64,000 bases of DNA from Algoriphagus sp. (GCA_030729785.1 JANQWS010000090.1:1-64000), one strand, 5' to 3'. Shown: positions 6,841 through 16,800, numbered from the stretch's first letter. Notes: generated by a model from the letters alone, not told the origin. Numbers and translations are program-made.

Positions 6841-7893
6841 ATGAAGAGTAAATCGCCTGAAAATCAATGGTTTTCAAACTCAATTATTTCTTGGTACCGA
6901 GAAAATCCTAGGCATTTGCCTTGGCGAGAAACCCAAGATCCCTACCTAATTTGGCTCTCCGAAATCATCCTTCAGCAAACACGGGTTGCACAAGGATTGC
7001 CTTATTTCGAAGCCTTTTCAAAAGCCTATCCCACTGTACATCACCTAGCAGCAGCCCCAGAAGAAGAGGTCTTGAGACTCTGGCAAGGACTTGGCTATTA
7101 CAGCCGGGCACGCAACCTGCATGCTTGTGCCAACTACATCGTCGACAAATTGGATGGAAAATTTCCTGACCAGTACGCAACACTTATCCAACTCAAAGGA
7201 GTAGGGAGCTATACGGCTGCTGCTATCTCTAGCTTTGCTTTTGGAGAAGTACAGGCTGTGGTAGATGGAAATGTATTTCGGGTGCTCGCTCGGCATTTTG
7301 GCATTGCAACTGATATTAATAGCAGCAGTGGGAAAAAAGAATTTGAAGCACTCGCCAATCAACTCATCCCTGTGAATGCGCCGGGAGAATTTAATCAGGC
7401 CATGATGGATTTTGGTTCCCGTTGTTGTACTCCAACTAACCCAAACTGCGATACCTGTCCACTAACCCGTTCTTGTTTTGCTTATCAAAATGAACTCATT
7501 GACTCCTTGCCTGTAAAAATAAATAAGACCAAAGTCAAGGAACGAATACTCAACTATCTCGTCATTACCTGTGCCGGCCATCTGGTGGTGCATAAAAGAG
7601 GTGAGGGAGACATATGGACAGGCTTGTACGATTTTCCTCAATCTCCTCAAACCTTCCCTTGGCAGGGAAATATTCAATCAGAAGCAACCCTATATCCTAA
7701 AAAATACCGACATCTACTGTCACACCAACGGATACTTGCCAGCTTTTGGGAATGCTCTCTTTCCGAAGAAAACCTTCCCAAATTAAGAGATTGGTGCCAA
7801 AATGAGGGGTTTGATCTAGTAGTTGAACAAGAAATTGACGGTTTACCCAAGCCTAAATTGATCCTTCGCTATTTGACTGATCGAGAGAATTGA
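6841..7893 (+). CDS. mutY: A/G-specific adenine DNA glycosylase
   Basis: Removes adenine mispaired with 8-oxoguanine. The 350-residue protein has the catalytic glutamate in 'LSEIILQQTRV', the helix-hairpin-helix 'LKGVGSYTAAAISSFAF', the catalytic aspartate in 'AVVDGNVFRV', and the 4Fe-4S loop C-x6-C-x2-C-x5-C ('CTPTNPNCDTCPLTRSC'). The C-terminal NUDIX-like 8-oxoG recognition domain starts near 'RILNYLVITC'. A TTG eight codons upstream keeps the frame open, but the ATG at 6841 fits the family start ('NSIISWYRENPRHLPWR' follows). It heads the conserved mutY-ssb-gldE block. Confidence 0.95.
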   Translation: MKSKSPENQWFSNSIISWYRENPRHLPWRETQDPYLIWLSEIILQQTRVAQGLPYFEAFSKAYPTVHHLAAAPEEEVLRLWQGLGYYSRARNLHACANYIVDKLDGKFPDQYATLIQLKGVGSYTAAAISSFAFGEVQAVVDGNVFRVLARHFGIATDINSSSGKKEFEALANQLIPVNAPGEFNQAMMDFGSRCCTPTNPNCDTCPLTRSCFAYQNELIDSLPVKINKTKVKERILNYLVITCAGHLVVHKRGEGDIWTGLYDFPQSPQTFPWQGNIQSEATLYPKKYRHLLSHQRILASFWECSLSEENLPKLRDWCQNEGFDLVVEQEIDGLPKPKLILRYLTDREN

Positions 7894-7939
7894 TTACTTT
7901 CAGTTTTCTAAACTTTTTAACTATCTAAACAAAAACAGT

Positions 7940-8383
7940 ATGGCAGGAGTAAATAAAGTCATTTTAGTAGGTCACCTTGGTGCTGACCCTGAAGTGAAAT
8001 ACCTCGAAGGGGAGAAAGTTGTAGCCAATCTCAGCCTTGCAACCTCAGAAGCGTACCAGGATAGATCTGGAAATAGAGTAGAACAAACCGAATGGCACGA
8101 TTTAGAATTGTGGGACCAACAAGCAAAAATCGCGGAGAAATACTTAAAAAAAGGTTCACAAATTTACGTCGAAGGAAAAATCAAATCAGATAAATGGACC
8201 GATGAACAAGGGCAAAATCGGAAGCGAATGAAAATCCGAGTTTTGAATTTTACCATGCTTGGAGGCAAACCAGATGGAATGCCAAGTAATCCTCCTGCAG
8301 CTGCACCTGCAGCAAATTCAGCCCCACTAGCAACGGCACCGCAAGTTTCCCTTGACGAGGGAGACGATGACCTCCCTTTTTAA
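7940..8383 (+). CDS. ssb: Single-stranded DNA-binding protein
   Basis: Coats single-stranded DNA in replication and repair. The OB-fold covers residues 1-108, beginning 'MAGVNKVILVGHLGADPEV' and including 'EWHDLELWDQQAKIAEKYLK'. A proline/alanine linker of about 25 residues leads to the acidic tip 'DEGDDDLPF', the docking site for partner proteins. The gene is 46 bases after mutY and 70 bases before gldE. Total length is 147 residues, normal for the phylum. Confidence 0.96.
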   Translation: MAGVNKVILVGHLGADPEVKYLEGEKVVANLSLATSEAYQDRSGNRVEQTEWHDLELWDQQAKIAEKYLKKGSQIYVEGKIKSDKWTDEQGQNRKRMKIRVLNFTMLGGKPDGMPSNPPAAAPAANSAPLATAPQVSLDEGDDDLPF

Positions 8384-8390
8384 TGGAAAT

Positions 8391-8423
8391 TCAAATCCCC
8401 TGTACACGAATCAGGGGATTTGA
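8391..8423 (+). terminator. Hairpin after ssb (possible weak terminator)
   Basis: A 12-bp perfect stem (tcaaatcccctg / caggggatttga) has a 9-base loop and starts 7 bases after the ssb stop. It lacks a following T-run, so it may stabilise the ssb mRNA end or attenuate rather than end transcription. A promoter box follows at once. Confidence 0.5.
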
Positions 8424-8424
8424 T

Positions 8425-8432
8425 TACCTTTG
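8425..8432 (+). promoter_or_regulatory. Candidate -7 box for gldE
   Basis: TACCTTTG matches TAnnTTTG exactly and lies 21 bases before the ATG at 8454. It overlaps the TTG that would otherwise extend the gldE frame, which argues for the ATG start. No clear -33 box is visible. Confidence 0.4.
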
Positions 8433-8453
8433 AACACCTATTTTCACGAACAC

Positions 8454-9803
8454 ATGGATGATCCCTACCCGAGTTACTTTCTGTTGGCCCAGGTTACTTC
8501 CTACACATTCTCTTATTTTTTAGTCAACGGCCTTGCGCTCCTGCTTCTACTAGTCGCCTCAGCTCTAGTTTCCGGTTCAGAGGTGGCATTTTTTTCCTTA
8601 GGGAAAGACGATCTAATCGAACTGAATCAAAAAAATCCTGAAAAAGGGAGCGTCATCACGAGCCTGTTGGCCATGCCAAAAGTCCTCCTAAGTACCATTC
8701 TGATTCTAAACAACCTAATTAATATCGCTATCGTTACGCTCACTACCTTTGTGACTTGGACCTTATTCGGAACAAATGCCACAGGCGTAGTGATCATTCT
8801 TTTTCAAACTGTAGGCATCACTTTTGCTATTGTTTTTTTTGGTGAAATTGTGCCCAAGGTCTATGCAAACCAAGCCAAGGGCCAGTTTGCACAAGCACTG
8901 GCTTCCCCTTTATTTTTCTTTACCCAGATCCTCAAGCCATTTTCTAGCTTATTGATTGTATTTAGCAATGTCATAGAAAAACGAGTTCAACAAAAAGGAT
9001 ACACCCTATCCGTAGATGAACTCCATCAAGCACTAGAACTAACTACCGAAGATACCCCAGAAGAGGAAAAAGAAATCTTGCGGGGAATCGTGAATTTTGG
9101 AACTCTAAGCGTACGTCAAGTAATGAAAAGTAGGATGGAAATTTCTGCAGTAGACGTAGAAATTGATTTCCATGAGTTAATGGACAAGGTAAATAAGAGC
9201 GGATACTCCCGAATCCCCGTCTACGAAGAAACTATAGACCATATATTAGGGATACTCTACATCAAAGACTTACTCCCACACATTGATAAGGACGAATCTT
9301 TCGATTGGAAAACCTTGATTCGAAAAAGTTTCTTCGTCCCTGAAAACAAAAAAGCCGACACTTTACTTAAAGACTTTCAAAAAATGCGGGTGCATATGGC
9401 GATTGTCGTAGATGAATATGGAGGCACTTCTGGATTGGTTACCTTTGAAGATTTAATCGAAGAGATAATCGGTGAAATCAACGACGAATTCGACGATACA
9501 GATACGTTGTTTTTTCAAGAACTTGATGCAGATACCTTTATTTTTGAAGGAAAGGTGTCCTTGCATGATTTTTGTAAAAAACTAGACCTAGACCCGCAAC
9601 TTTTTGAAGAGGTAAAAGGAGAAAATGAATCACTTGGAGGACTTTTACTTGAACTCAATACAAAACTTCCAAAGAACGGTGCCAAAATACGGTACGAAAA
9701 CTTTGAATTTACCATTCTGGCAGTAGATGCTCGCAAAATCAAAAAGGTGAAAGTTCACCTCTCTAACCCAGAAAAAGATAGCACATCTCCTTTTACAGAT
9801 TAA
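8454..9803 (+). CDS. gldE: GldE-like CNNM/CorC membrane protein
   Basis: A 449-residue protein with a DUF21/CNNM membrane domain of three to four segments (about residues 15-185), a pair of CBS domains near 200-330 ('VMKSRMEISAVDVEIDF', 'VVDEYGGTSGLVTFEDLIEE') and a CorC/HlyC C-terminal domain. The place after mutY-ssb is that of gldE, a gliding-motility gene in Flavobacterium that is also kept in non-gliding members. The usual partner gldD is not found next to it; gltB follows. The frame extends to a TTG at 8430, but that codon lies in a promoter box. A related protein is encoded at 58939-60219. Confidence 0.82.
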   Translation: MDDPYPSYFLLAQVTSYTFSYFLVNGLALLLLLVASALVSGSEVAFFSLGKDDLIELNQKNPEKGSVITSLLAMPKVLLSTILILNNLINIAIVTLTTFVTWTLFGTNATGVVIILFQTVGITFAIVFFGEIVPKVYANQAKGQFAQALASPLFFFTQILKPFSSLLIVFSNVIEKRVQQKGYTLSVDELHQALELTTEDTPEEEKEILRGIVNFGTLSVRQVMKSRMEISAVDVEIDFHELMDKVNKSGYSRIPVYEETIDHILGILYIKDLLPHIDKDESFDWKTLIRKSFFVPENKKADTLLKDFQKMRVHMAIVVDEYGGTSGLVTFEDLIEEIIGEINDEFDDTDTLFFQELDADTFIFEGKVSLHDFCKKLDLDPQLFEEVKGENESLGGLLLELNTKLPKNGAKIRYENFEFTILAVDARKIKKVKVHLSNPEKDSTSPFTD

Positions 9804-10175
9804 CTCATTTTTCAGTACTACCTCTTTTTTATTTGGCATTCAAAGCGCTATTCCCAAACAATATTGGGGTCTTTGGAATAAATACCCTCATTTTATTAAA
9901 AAATAAATTGTGAATTTAAATTCAGACTCAAAAAGCGGGTAAATCCATCATTTTCAAAAAATCACGTTTAAAACACAAGTCATTTGTTTAAAAAAGTGAT
10001 CATTTTCCCAATTTTTTGATTTGATTTAAATTCAATCGACATTTCGCTTTTTCTAAAAAAGTTGATTTTTTTGAACATTTTGACATTTTTGTGCTTTTTT
10101 CATTACGCATATTTTAAAGAAATAAGTAAATTTTGTACATTTTGAAAATTTTTGAACCTATTAAATCAATTAAGA
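9804..10175 (+). other. Gap between gldE and gltB
   Basis: These 372 bases are AT-rich with many short T- and A-tracts and no coding frame. No clear terminator hairpin follows gldE. Near 10,124-10,144 there are two overlapping imperfect promoter-like boxes (TAAATTTTG and TACATTTTG, each with one extra T), about 30 bases before the gltB ATG, so the gltB promoter is probably here. Confidence 0.4.
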
Positions 10176-13100
10176 ATGCAGCAAGGGTTATATCGGCAGG
10201 AGTTTGAACACGATTCCTGTGGTATTGGAGCGGTAGTGGATCTTTCAAATGAGCCTACCCATGAAACCATAAGTGGTGCTTTGTACATGTTGAGTAACAT
10301 GGAACACCGTGGTGGACGCGGGTCTGATCCCAAAACGGGCGACGGAGCAGGTATATCTATACAAATCCCTCATCAGTTTCTTCAGGATGTTACTGCTCGT
10401 ACGGAAATCCAATTACCTCCTCCAGGAGAATTTGGACTTGGAATGACTTTTTTTCCAAACAATAAACAACTGTATGCCAAAGCAAAAGCCCTTCTAAACG
10501 AACTAATTGACGAGCTGAACTTCGAATTGATTGGCTATCGAAAAGTTCCGGTGGACGAAACTATCCCTGGTTCAAGTGCCCTAGAGGTCATGCCTATCAT
10601 TGAACAGGTATTTGTCCGACACAAAAACGGACTGCAAGGTATTGACTTAGAACGTAAGTTATACGTGCTTCGAAACTACGCCAGCTCAACAATCAATGCG
10701 TCTATCCCAGGAGTAAATCAAGCCTTTTATTTTGCCAGCTTTAGCTCCCTCACCTTAGTATACAAGGGACAGCTCCGAACAGATCAGGTATTGCCCTTTT
10801 TCAAAGACCTACAAAACCCACGTATTGCATCCGCTTTTGCGATCGTTCACTCCCGCTTCTCGACCAACACTTTCCCAAATTGGAGGCTTGCTCAACCGTT
10901 TCGTTACCTCTCTCACAATGGGGAAATCAATACCATTCGTGGTAACCTGAATAAAATGAAATCCAAGGAGGCTTTAATGAAGTCCTCCTTGTTTACGCCG
11001 GAAGAGTTGGCCATGCTGATGCCAATCACCAATAAGCTGAACTCTGATTCAGCTAACTTGGACGCTATGGTGGAGCTACTAACCTTGAGCGGAAGAAGTC
11101 TTCCACATGCCATGATGATGTTGGTTCCTGAGGCTTGGCAGGACAATGAAGTGATGGATAAGGATAGAGCCGCCTTTTATAAATTCCACGCCTCTTTGGT
11201 GGAGCCCTGGGATGGACCAGCCGCTCTTCTATTCACAGATGGTAAATCGGTGGGGGCTACCCTAGATCGCAATGGACTTCGCCCACTCCGGTATTTCATT
11301 ACGAAAGACCAACGGCTGATTTTATCTTCAGAAGCAGGAGCTCTTCCAATCCGAGAAGCAACGATCACTCAAAAAGGGCGAATTAGTCCGGGTCGTATGC
11401 TTTGGGCAGACCTTGAAAAAGGGAAAGTCCTTGTAGACGAAGAAATAAAAGGTGAAATCTGTAGCCAACAACCTTACGAAAAATGGGTAAACGAACAGCG
11501 GACCAAATTACGACTCGTTCCTGCCCCGGAAGAACTGAGTTACCCTTACCTCACTGAAAAAATCCAAAAACAACAAACCATCTTTGGCTATACTTCTGAG
11601 GAACTGAAAATAGTACTAAGTCCCCTTGGGAATGCAGGTCAAGAAGCAGTTGGGTCTATGGGCGCAGATACGCCACTGGCGGTGCTTTCCAAACAAAGTC
11701 AGCATATCTCTAATTACTTCAAACAACTTTTTGCTCAAGTAAGCAATCCTCCTATTGACCCTATTCGTGAACGATTAGTAATGTCCCTATTTACTCGAAT
11801 AGGAGAAGGGCACAATATTTTGGAGGAAAGTCCCCAGCACACCAAACAGATTCACATTTCCCAGCCCGTTTTATTAAATGAGGATTTGGAAAAAATCACG
11901 CGTTTGGAACACCTAGGTTACCGCTCCAAGCGCTTATTTGGTCATTTTATCGCAGACCATCAGCCAGGTAGACTCCTTGCTGCCTTAGATTTACTCTGCC
12001 AGCAAGCAGAAGACGCGATCCTCTTGGAAGGAAAGAATGTGTTGATCCTTTCCGACAGAGAAAGTAGTGACACGCTCGCTCCGATTCCTTCCCTATTGGC
12101 CATTGGGGCTGTTCACCAGCACCTAGTCAAGAAAAAAATCCGTACGCGGGCAGGACTAGTCCTTGAATCAGCAGATATCCGTGAAGTACATCACTTTGCT
12201 ACAGCCATTGGGTATGGGGTATCTGCTATCAACCCCTATTTAGCACTAGAATCGCTGGTTGAACTTTTTAGAAAAGGGGATCTCCCAGGGGCAAAAGATG
12301 AAAAAACTGCGCTTAGCAATTACCAGAAAGGCATTGGAAAAGGGCTACTCAAAGTACTTTCCAAAATGGGAATCTCTACACTACAATCGTACCAAGGTGC
12401 TCAGATTTTTGAGGCGATCGGCCTTGGTCCAGAGGTAATGGACCGCTGTTTTAAAGGAACTGCTTCTCGAATAAGTGGAATTTCCTTTGATGAGCTCGCA
12501 GAAGAAGTATTGATTCGCCACCGCGCAGCCTACCTCCCTCAAGAAGGCGTATTGGAGGCAGGAGGACTATACCAATGGAAAAGGAGAGGTGAAAAGCACT
12601 TGTTCAATCCCGAGACCATCCACCTACTTCAAAAATCTACCCGCTTAGGTGACTATGAGCTGTATCGAAAATTTGCTCAGAAAATTAACGAGCAACGTCA
12701 AGATGCAATGACCTTGAGAGGATTGTTTGAATTTAAAAAGCAAATCCCTGTACCGCTTGATGAAGTAGAGCCTACAGAAAAAATCATGAAGCGCTTTGCT
12801 ACTGGAGCTATGTCCTTTGGTTCCATCTCCCATGAAGCTCATACCACTCTGGCTATTGCAATGAACCGGATCGGTGCCAAAAGTAATTCCGGGGAAGGGG
12901 GAGAAGACGAAGTGCGCTACGAAAGAAAGGAAAATGGAGACTGGGAAAGATCTGCTATCAAACAAGTAGCCTCCGGGAGATTTGGCGTTACTTCCCATTA
13001 CCTAACGCATGCTGCAGAACTTCAAATCAAAATGGCACAAGGAGCCAAACCGGGTGAAGGAGGACAGCTACCTGGACATAAAGTCGATGACTGGATTGGA

Positions 13101-14669
13101 CGAGTGCGACATGCAACTCCAGGTGTAGGATTAATTTCTCCACCTCCACACCATGACATCTATTCGATTGAAGATTTGGCGCAGCTGATTTACGATCTTA
13201 AAAACGCAAATCGAACAGCCCGCATTAATGTGAAGCTTGTATCTCAAGCAGGTGTAGGTACCGTAGCTGCTGGGGTAGCTAAAGCCATGGCAGATGTAAT
13301 CTTGATCTCTGGTGCCGATGGTGGTACAGGCGCTTCCCCACTCAGTTCTATTCGACACGCAGGACTTCCTTGGGAGCTAGGTCTTGCAGAAGCACACCAG
13401 ACCCTAGTTAAAAACAACCTACGAAGTCGCGTAGTCCTTCAAACAGATGGACAATTGCGTACAGGGAGGGACCTGGCCATTGCTACACTCCTCGGAGCGG
13501 AGGAATGGGGAGTTGCTACTGGAGCTTTGGTAGCCGAAGGGTGCATCATGATGCGTAAATGCCATTTAAATACCTGTCCAGTAGGCATTGCAACACAAGA
13601 CCCTGAGCTACGTAGGTTATTTACAGGAGATCCCGAACATGTTATCAATTACTTCAAATTTATCGTTCAAGACTTACGTGAAATTATGGCTTCTCTTGGC
13701 TTCCGAACTATTGACGAGATGGTGGGGCAAAGTCAAGTATTGCAAGCCAGTACACATCTGAAGCATTGGAAATGGGATAAGCTTGACCTGTCTCCTATCT
13801 TCCATAAAGTAGAGGTCCCAAGCCATGTGGGAATCTTCAAGCAAATTGACCAAGAGGTTGCTCTGGAAGATGTTTTAGATCGTAAATTAATTGCCACAGC
13901 CACTCCCGCGCTCGAGCAAGCCATACAGGTCACTGGGCACTTTGAAATCAAAAATACAGATCGATCCGTTGGAGCAATGCTCTCCAATGAAATTTCAAAA
14001 ATCTACGGCAGTGTAGGACTTCCGGAGGACAGCATCCATTTTAATTTTATGGGTTCCGCGGGCCAAACCTTTGGTGGATTTTTGGCTAGAGGGGTAAATT
14101 TTGAATTGGAAGGGGAGGCCAATGACTACTTTGGCAAAGGTCTTTCTGGAGGAAGACTTATCGTCTATCCTAGTAGAAATGCGCGATTCCTAGCGGAAGA
14201 AAATATTCTCATTGGCAATGTTGCCTTCTACGGCGCAACCTCTGGGGAAGCATTTATCAACGGAAAAGGGGGTGAACGCTTCTGTGTACGAAATTCAGGG
14301 GTAAAAGCAGTCATTGAAGGAATAGGCGATCATGGATGCGAATACATGACTGGAGGATTGCTAGTTAATCTCGGCGAAATTGGAAGAAACTTTGCGGCAG
14401 GAATGAGTGGAGGAATTGCCTATATTCTCCAAGACTATCATACGGAAATCAACCCCGAATTAGTGGACATCGACCCCTTGGAGGAACAAGATTATGACTT
14501 GCTCTCAAGTTACCTCAAACGACACTATGCCTTGACAAAAAGTGCTTTAGCAAAGCAGTTTTTAGATAATTGGGATCAGGCAAAAGCCAGGTTTATCAAA
14601 GTTATTCCAAGAGACTACAAGGCGGTTCTCGCAAAAAAATTACTACAACACGAAAAAACAGTTGCTTAA
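10176..14669 (+). CDS. gltB: Glutamate synthase, large (alpha) subunit
   Basis: Makes two glutamates from glutamine and 2-oxoglutarate. The 1,497 residues contain the glutaminase domain with nucleophile C15 in 'HDSCGIGAV' (after removal of a short propeptide), a central domain, the FMN-binding synthase domain ('GAMSFGSISHEAHTTLAIAM'), the 3Fe-4S cysteines spaced C-x5-C-x4-C in 'CIMMRKCHLNTCPVG', and the glycine-rich beta-helix at the C-terminus. The frame extends to a TTG at 10152, but the ATG at 10176 matches family starts. gltD begins one base after the stop, so the subunits are co-translated. Electrons come through GltD. Confidence 0.97.
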   Translation: MQQGLYRQEFEHDSCGIGAVVDLSNEPTHETISGALYMLSNMEHRGGRGSDPKTGDGAGISIQIPHQFLQDVTARTEIQLPPPGEFGLGMTFFPNNKQLYAKAKALLNELIDELNFELIGYRKVPVDETIPGSSALEVMPIIEQVFVRHKNGLQGIDLERKLYVLRNYASSTINASIPGVNQAFYFASFSSLTLVYKGQLRTDQVLPFFKDLQNPRIASAFAIVHSRFSTNTFPNWRLAQPFRYLSHNGEINTIRGNLNKMKSKEALMKSSLFTPEELAMLMPITNKLNSDSANLDAMVELLTLSGRSLPHAMMMLVPEAWQDNEVMDKDRAAFYKFHASLVEPWDGPAALLFTDGKSVGATLDRNGLRPLRYFITKDQRLILSSEAGALPIREATITQKGRISPGRMLWADLEKGKVLVDEEIKGEICSQQPYEKWVNEQRTKLRLVPAPEELSYPYLTEKIQKQQTIFGYTSEELKIVLSPLGNAGQEAVGSMGADTPLAVLSKQSQHISNYFKQLFAQVSNPPIDPIRERLVMSLFTRIGEGHNILEESPQHTKQIHISQPVLLNEDLEKITRLEHLGYRSKRLFGHFIADHQPGRLLAALDLLCQQAEDAILLEGKNVLILSDRESSDTLAPIPSLLAIGAVHQHLVKKKIRTRAGLVLESADIREVHHFATAIGYGVSAINPYLALESLVELFRKGDLPGAKDEKTALSNYQKGIGKGLLKVLSKMGISTLQSYQGAQIFEAIGLGPEVMDRCFKGTASRISGISFDELAEEVLIRHRAAYLPQEGVLEAGGLYQWKRRGEKHLFNPETIHLLQKSTRLGDYELYRKFAQKINEQRQDAMTLRGLFEFKKQIPVPLDEVEPTEKIMKRFATGAMSFGSISHEAHTTLAIAMNRIGAKSNSGEGGEDEVRYERKENGDWERSAIKQVASGRFGVTSHYLTHAAELQIKMAQGAKPGEGGQLPGHKVDDWIGRVRHATPGVGLISPPPHHDIYSIEDLAQLIYDLKNANRTARINVKLVSQAGVGTVAAGVAKAMADVILISGADGGTGASPLSSIRHAGLPWELGLAEAHQTLVKNNLRSRVVLQTDGQLRTGRDLAIATLLGAEEWGVATGALVAEGCIMMRKCHLNTCPVGIATQDPELRRLFTGDPEHVINYFKFIVQDLREIMASLGFRTIDEMVGQSQVLQASTHLKHWKWDKLDLSPIFHKVEVPSHVGIFKQIDQEVALEDVLDRKLIATATPALEQAIQVTGHFEIKNTDRSVGAMLSNEISKIYGSVGLPEDSIHFNFMGSAGQTFGGFLARGVNFELEGEANDYFGKGLSGGRLIVYPSRNARFLAEENILIGNVAFYGATSGEAFINGKGGERFCVRNSGVKAVIEGIGDHGCEYMTGGLLVNLGEIGRNFAAGMSGGIAYILQDYHTEINPELVDIDPLEEQDYDLLSSYLKRHYALTKSALAKQFLDNWDQAKARFIKVIPRDYKAVLAKKLLQHEKTVA

Positions 14670-14670
14670 A

Positions 14671-16146
14671 ATGGGTACAAAAGACGGATTCTTACACTTA
14701 AGCAGAGAAACTCCAACGAGCAGGGACCCTAAAGATCGCCTAGGAGACTACCAGGAGATTTATACTCCATTTTCAGACAAGCAATTGCACAATCAAGCTG
14801 CACGTTGCATGGACTGTGGCGTTCCCTTTTGCCACCACGGCTGTCCTCTTGGAAATGTGATTCCTGAATTTAATGAAGCGGTTTTTGAGAACAATTGGGC
14901 CCAAGCCATCCGCATCTTGAAGAGCACCAATAACTTCCCGGAGTTTACAGGTAGGATTTGTCCTGCCCCTTGTGAAGCGAGCTGCGTTTTAGGGATCAAC
15001 AAAGACCCTGTTACCATTGAATTAATTGAAAAAAATATTGCTGAAAAAGCGTATGAACTTGGCCTCATTGCCCCTAATCCCCCAAAAAAACGGACGGGGA
15101 AACGCGTAGCTGTAATTGGCTCAGGACCTGCAGGCTTGGCCACGTCGGATCAATTAAATCAAGCAGGTCATGAGGTAACTTTATTTGAAAAAAATGCCAA
15201 AATCGGTGGACTTCTCCGATACGGTATTCCGGATTTCAAATTGGAAAAATGGGTGATTGACCGGAGAATTACCTTGATGGAAGAAGAAGGTGTCCGTTTT
15301 AGCCCTCAAACAGAAATAGGAATAAACATCCAAGCAGCAGAAATTTTAAAGGAGTACGATGCAGTAGTCTTGTCTATAGGAGCCCAACAACCACGGGCCT
15401 TAAACATTCCAGGAAGTAGCTTAAAAGGGGTCCATTTTGCCATGGATTTTCTTGGAAAGCAAAACCAAGTGATTGGTGGAGAAGCAGCAACAAACCCCAT
15501 TTCAGCAAAAGGAAAGAAGGTGTTGGTGATCGGGGGTGGAGATACAGGAAGTGATTGTATCGGCACTTCAAGAAGACATGGCGCTTCGCAAGTAACCCAG
15601 TTGGAATTACTCCCTAAACCTCCAATAAAGCGAACTACCGCAAATCCTTGGCCAGAATGGCCCATGACCTTACGCACTTCAAGTTCGCATGAAGAAGGTG
15701 CAGAACGTTTATTTGCCGTTTTGACAAAAGAATTTGTTGGCAACGAAAAAGGGGAATTAACGGGGATGGTACTTGTAGATATTGAATGGAAAGAGGCAGG
15801 GGGTCGAATGACTTATGAAGTAATTGAGGGAACCGAACGCACACTTCCCTGCGACCTAGCCTTTCTTGCAATCGGTTACGTTGGGCCAGGACAACAAAAC
15901 CTGCTGTCTGATTTTGGAGTAGAATTACTAGAAAACCAACTCCCAAAATCTAAAAATTATGTAAGTACCAACCCAAAGGTATTTCTTGCTGGAGATATGA
16001 GAAGGGGTCAATCTTTGGTTGTATGGGCTATCTCTGAAGGCCGAGAGGCTGCTGTAATGGTAGACGAGTATTTGATGGGCTCCTCCTCCCTTCCTCGAAA
16101 AGATGCCTCCTTGTACGAAGTTGAAGAACAACGAGAATCATTATAA
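14671..16146 (+). CDS. gltD: Glutamate synthase, small (beta) subunit
   Basis: Carries electrons from NAD(P)H to GltB through FAD and iron-sulfur clusters. The 491-residue protein has N-terminal cysteine motifs 'CMDCGVPFCHHGCPLGN' and 'CPAPCEASCVLG', an FAD-binding 'VIGSGPAGLA' near residue 150, and a nucleotide-binding 'VIGGGDTGSDC' near residue 290. The ATG at 14671 is one base after the gltB stop; the TTG three codons earlier would overlap gltB. A strong terminator follows at 16161. Confidence 0.97.
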   Translation: MGTKDGFLHLSRETPTSRDPKDRLGDYQEIYTPFSDKQLHNQAARCMDCGVPFCHHGCPLGNVIPEFNEAVFENNWAQAIRILKSTNNFPEFTGRICPAPCEASCVLGINKDPVTIELIEKNIAEKAYELGLIAPNPPKKRTGKRVAVIGSGPAGLATSDQLNQAGHEVTLFEKNAKIGGLLRYGIPDFKLEKWVIDRRITLMEEEGVRFSPQTEIGINIQAAEILKEYDAVVLSIGAQQPRALNIPGSSLKGVHFAMDFLGKQNQVIGGEAATNPISAKGKKVLVIGGGDTGSDCIGTSRRHGASQVTQLELLPKPPIKRTTANPWPEWPMTLRTSSSHEEGAERLFAVLTKEFVGNEKGELTGMVLVDIEWKEAGGRMTYEVIEGTERTLPCDLAFLAIGYVGPGQQNLLSDFGVELLENQLPKSKNYVSTNPKVFLAGDMRRGQSLVVWAISEGREAAVMVDEYLMGSSSLPRKDASLYEVEEQRESL

Positions 16147-16160
16147 AGTGTATATAAACT

Positions 16161-16193
16161 AAAAAAAGGGCCAGAAAAACTGGCCCTTTTTTT
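16161..16193. terminator. Bidirectional terminator between gltD and the Spy-like gene
   Basis: A stem of at least 13 bp (aaaaaaagggccag / ctggccctttttt) has a 5-base loop 'aaaaa' and A/T runs on both sides. It overlaps the stop codon of the leftward gene by two bases. Confidence 0.92.
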
Positions 16194-16593
16194 AGTGTGC
16201 TCTTCTCGGTCCCCTACCTCCAGAGTGGTCCCCAGAAGAAGTGTGTTTTTCTCTAGGCCCCCTAGCTGCTTTTCGTTTTTCCAAAATTTGCTTTTGCTCT
16301 TCCGTAAGAATTGCGTCCATTTTTTGTTTTTGTCCCTTTCGAAACTCCTTCAAGGCCTCCAACTCTGTTTCCCTTTTTTTCAAAAGTTTTTCTTGATGAG
16401 TTGCATTTTCAAGCTTGAGTTGTTCTACCTGCTTTTTTTGTTCATCCGTTAACTTGAGTTCTTCTGCCATTCGTTGAGTCATTAGCTGAGGGTGCTCAGC
16501 CGGACCCCGATGTGAAAAATTCCTGTGTTGCTGCGCAGCAAGTCCGAAATTCATGCCGATCAATACGGCTACTCCTAAAATCCATTTTTTCAT
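16192..16593 (-). CDS. Spy/CpxP-like periplasmic LTxxQ protein
   Basis: A 133-residue exported protein. It has a signal peptide ('MKKWILGVAVLIGMNFGLAA') and two LTxxQ motifs, 'LKLTDEQKKQVEQL' and 'ILTEEQKQIL', the mark of the Spy/CpxP periplasmic chaperone family. Between them runs a strongly charged helix rich in lysine and glutamate. The C-terminus is glycine, arginine and histidine rich. A role as an envelope stress chaperone or metal-binding protein is inferred from the family. It stands alone, with no sensor kinase beside it. Confidence 0.8.
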   Translation of the reverse strand: MKKWILGVAVLIGMNFGLAAQQHRNFSHRGPAEHPQLMTQRMAEELKLTDEQKKQVEQLKLENATHQEKLLKKRETELEALKEFRKGQKQKMDAILTEEQKQILEKRKAARGPREKHTSSGDHSGGRGPRRAH

Positions 16594-16737
16594 GATATAA
16601 TTGGTTTGTTTCGAAAATTAGACTCCAGCCAAGGGGATAGGTTTAATTGAACCCAACATCTCATTTAAATTGAGTGACCTGATTCCCCACGGGCATGACA
16701 GTGGCTCAATAGGAGTACTAACCCCTATGGAAAATCG

Positions 16738-16800
16738 ACCATGGCTCATTAAAATGAGCTTCAAACCTTACATTCCTTTGGCTACTGGTGACAAAGCGGA
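16738..16800 (+). repeat. Dispersed intergenic repeat, copy B
   Basis: The block 'gagcttcaaaccttacattc' followed by 'gctactgg' and 'aaagcgg' parallels copy D at 26.2 kb and copy A at 1.3 kb in the same order. The head of the repeat is replaced by a small hairpin. Confidence 0.4.

Noticed and set aside
8430-8453. TTG start for gldE
   Set aside because: The TTG overlaps an exact promoter box; the ATG at 8454 is preferred.
15306-15743. 145-codon minus-strand frame inside gltD
   Set aside because: It lies fully within a certain gene and has no recognisable domain.
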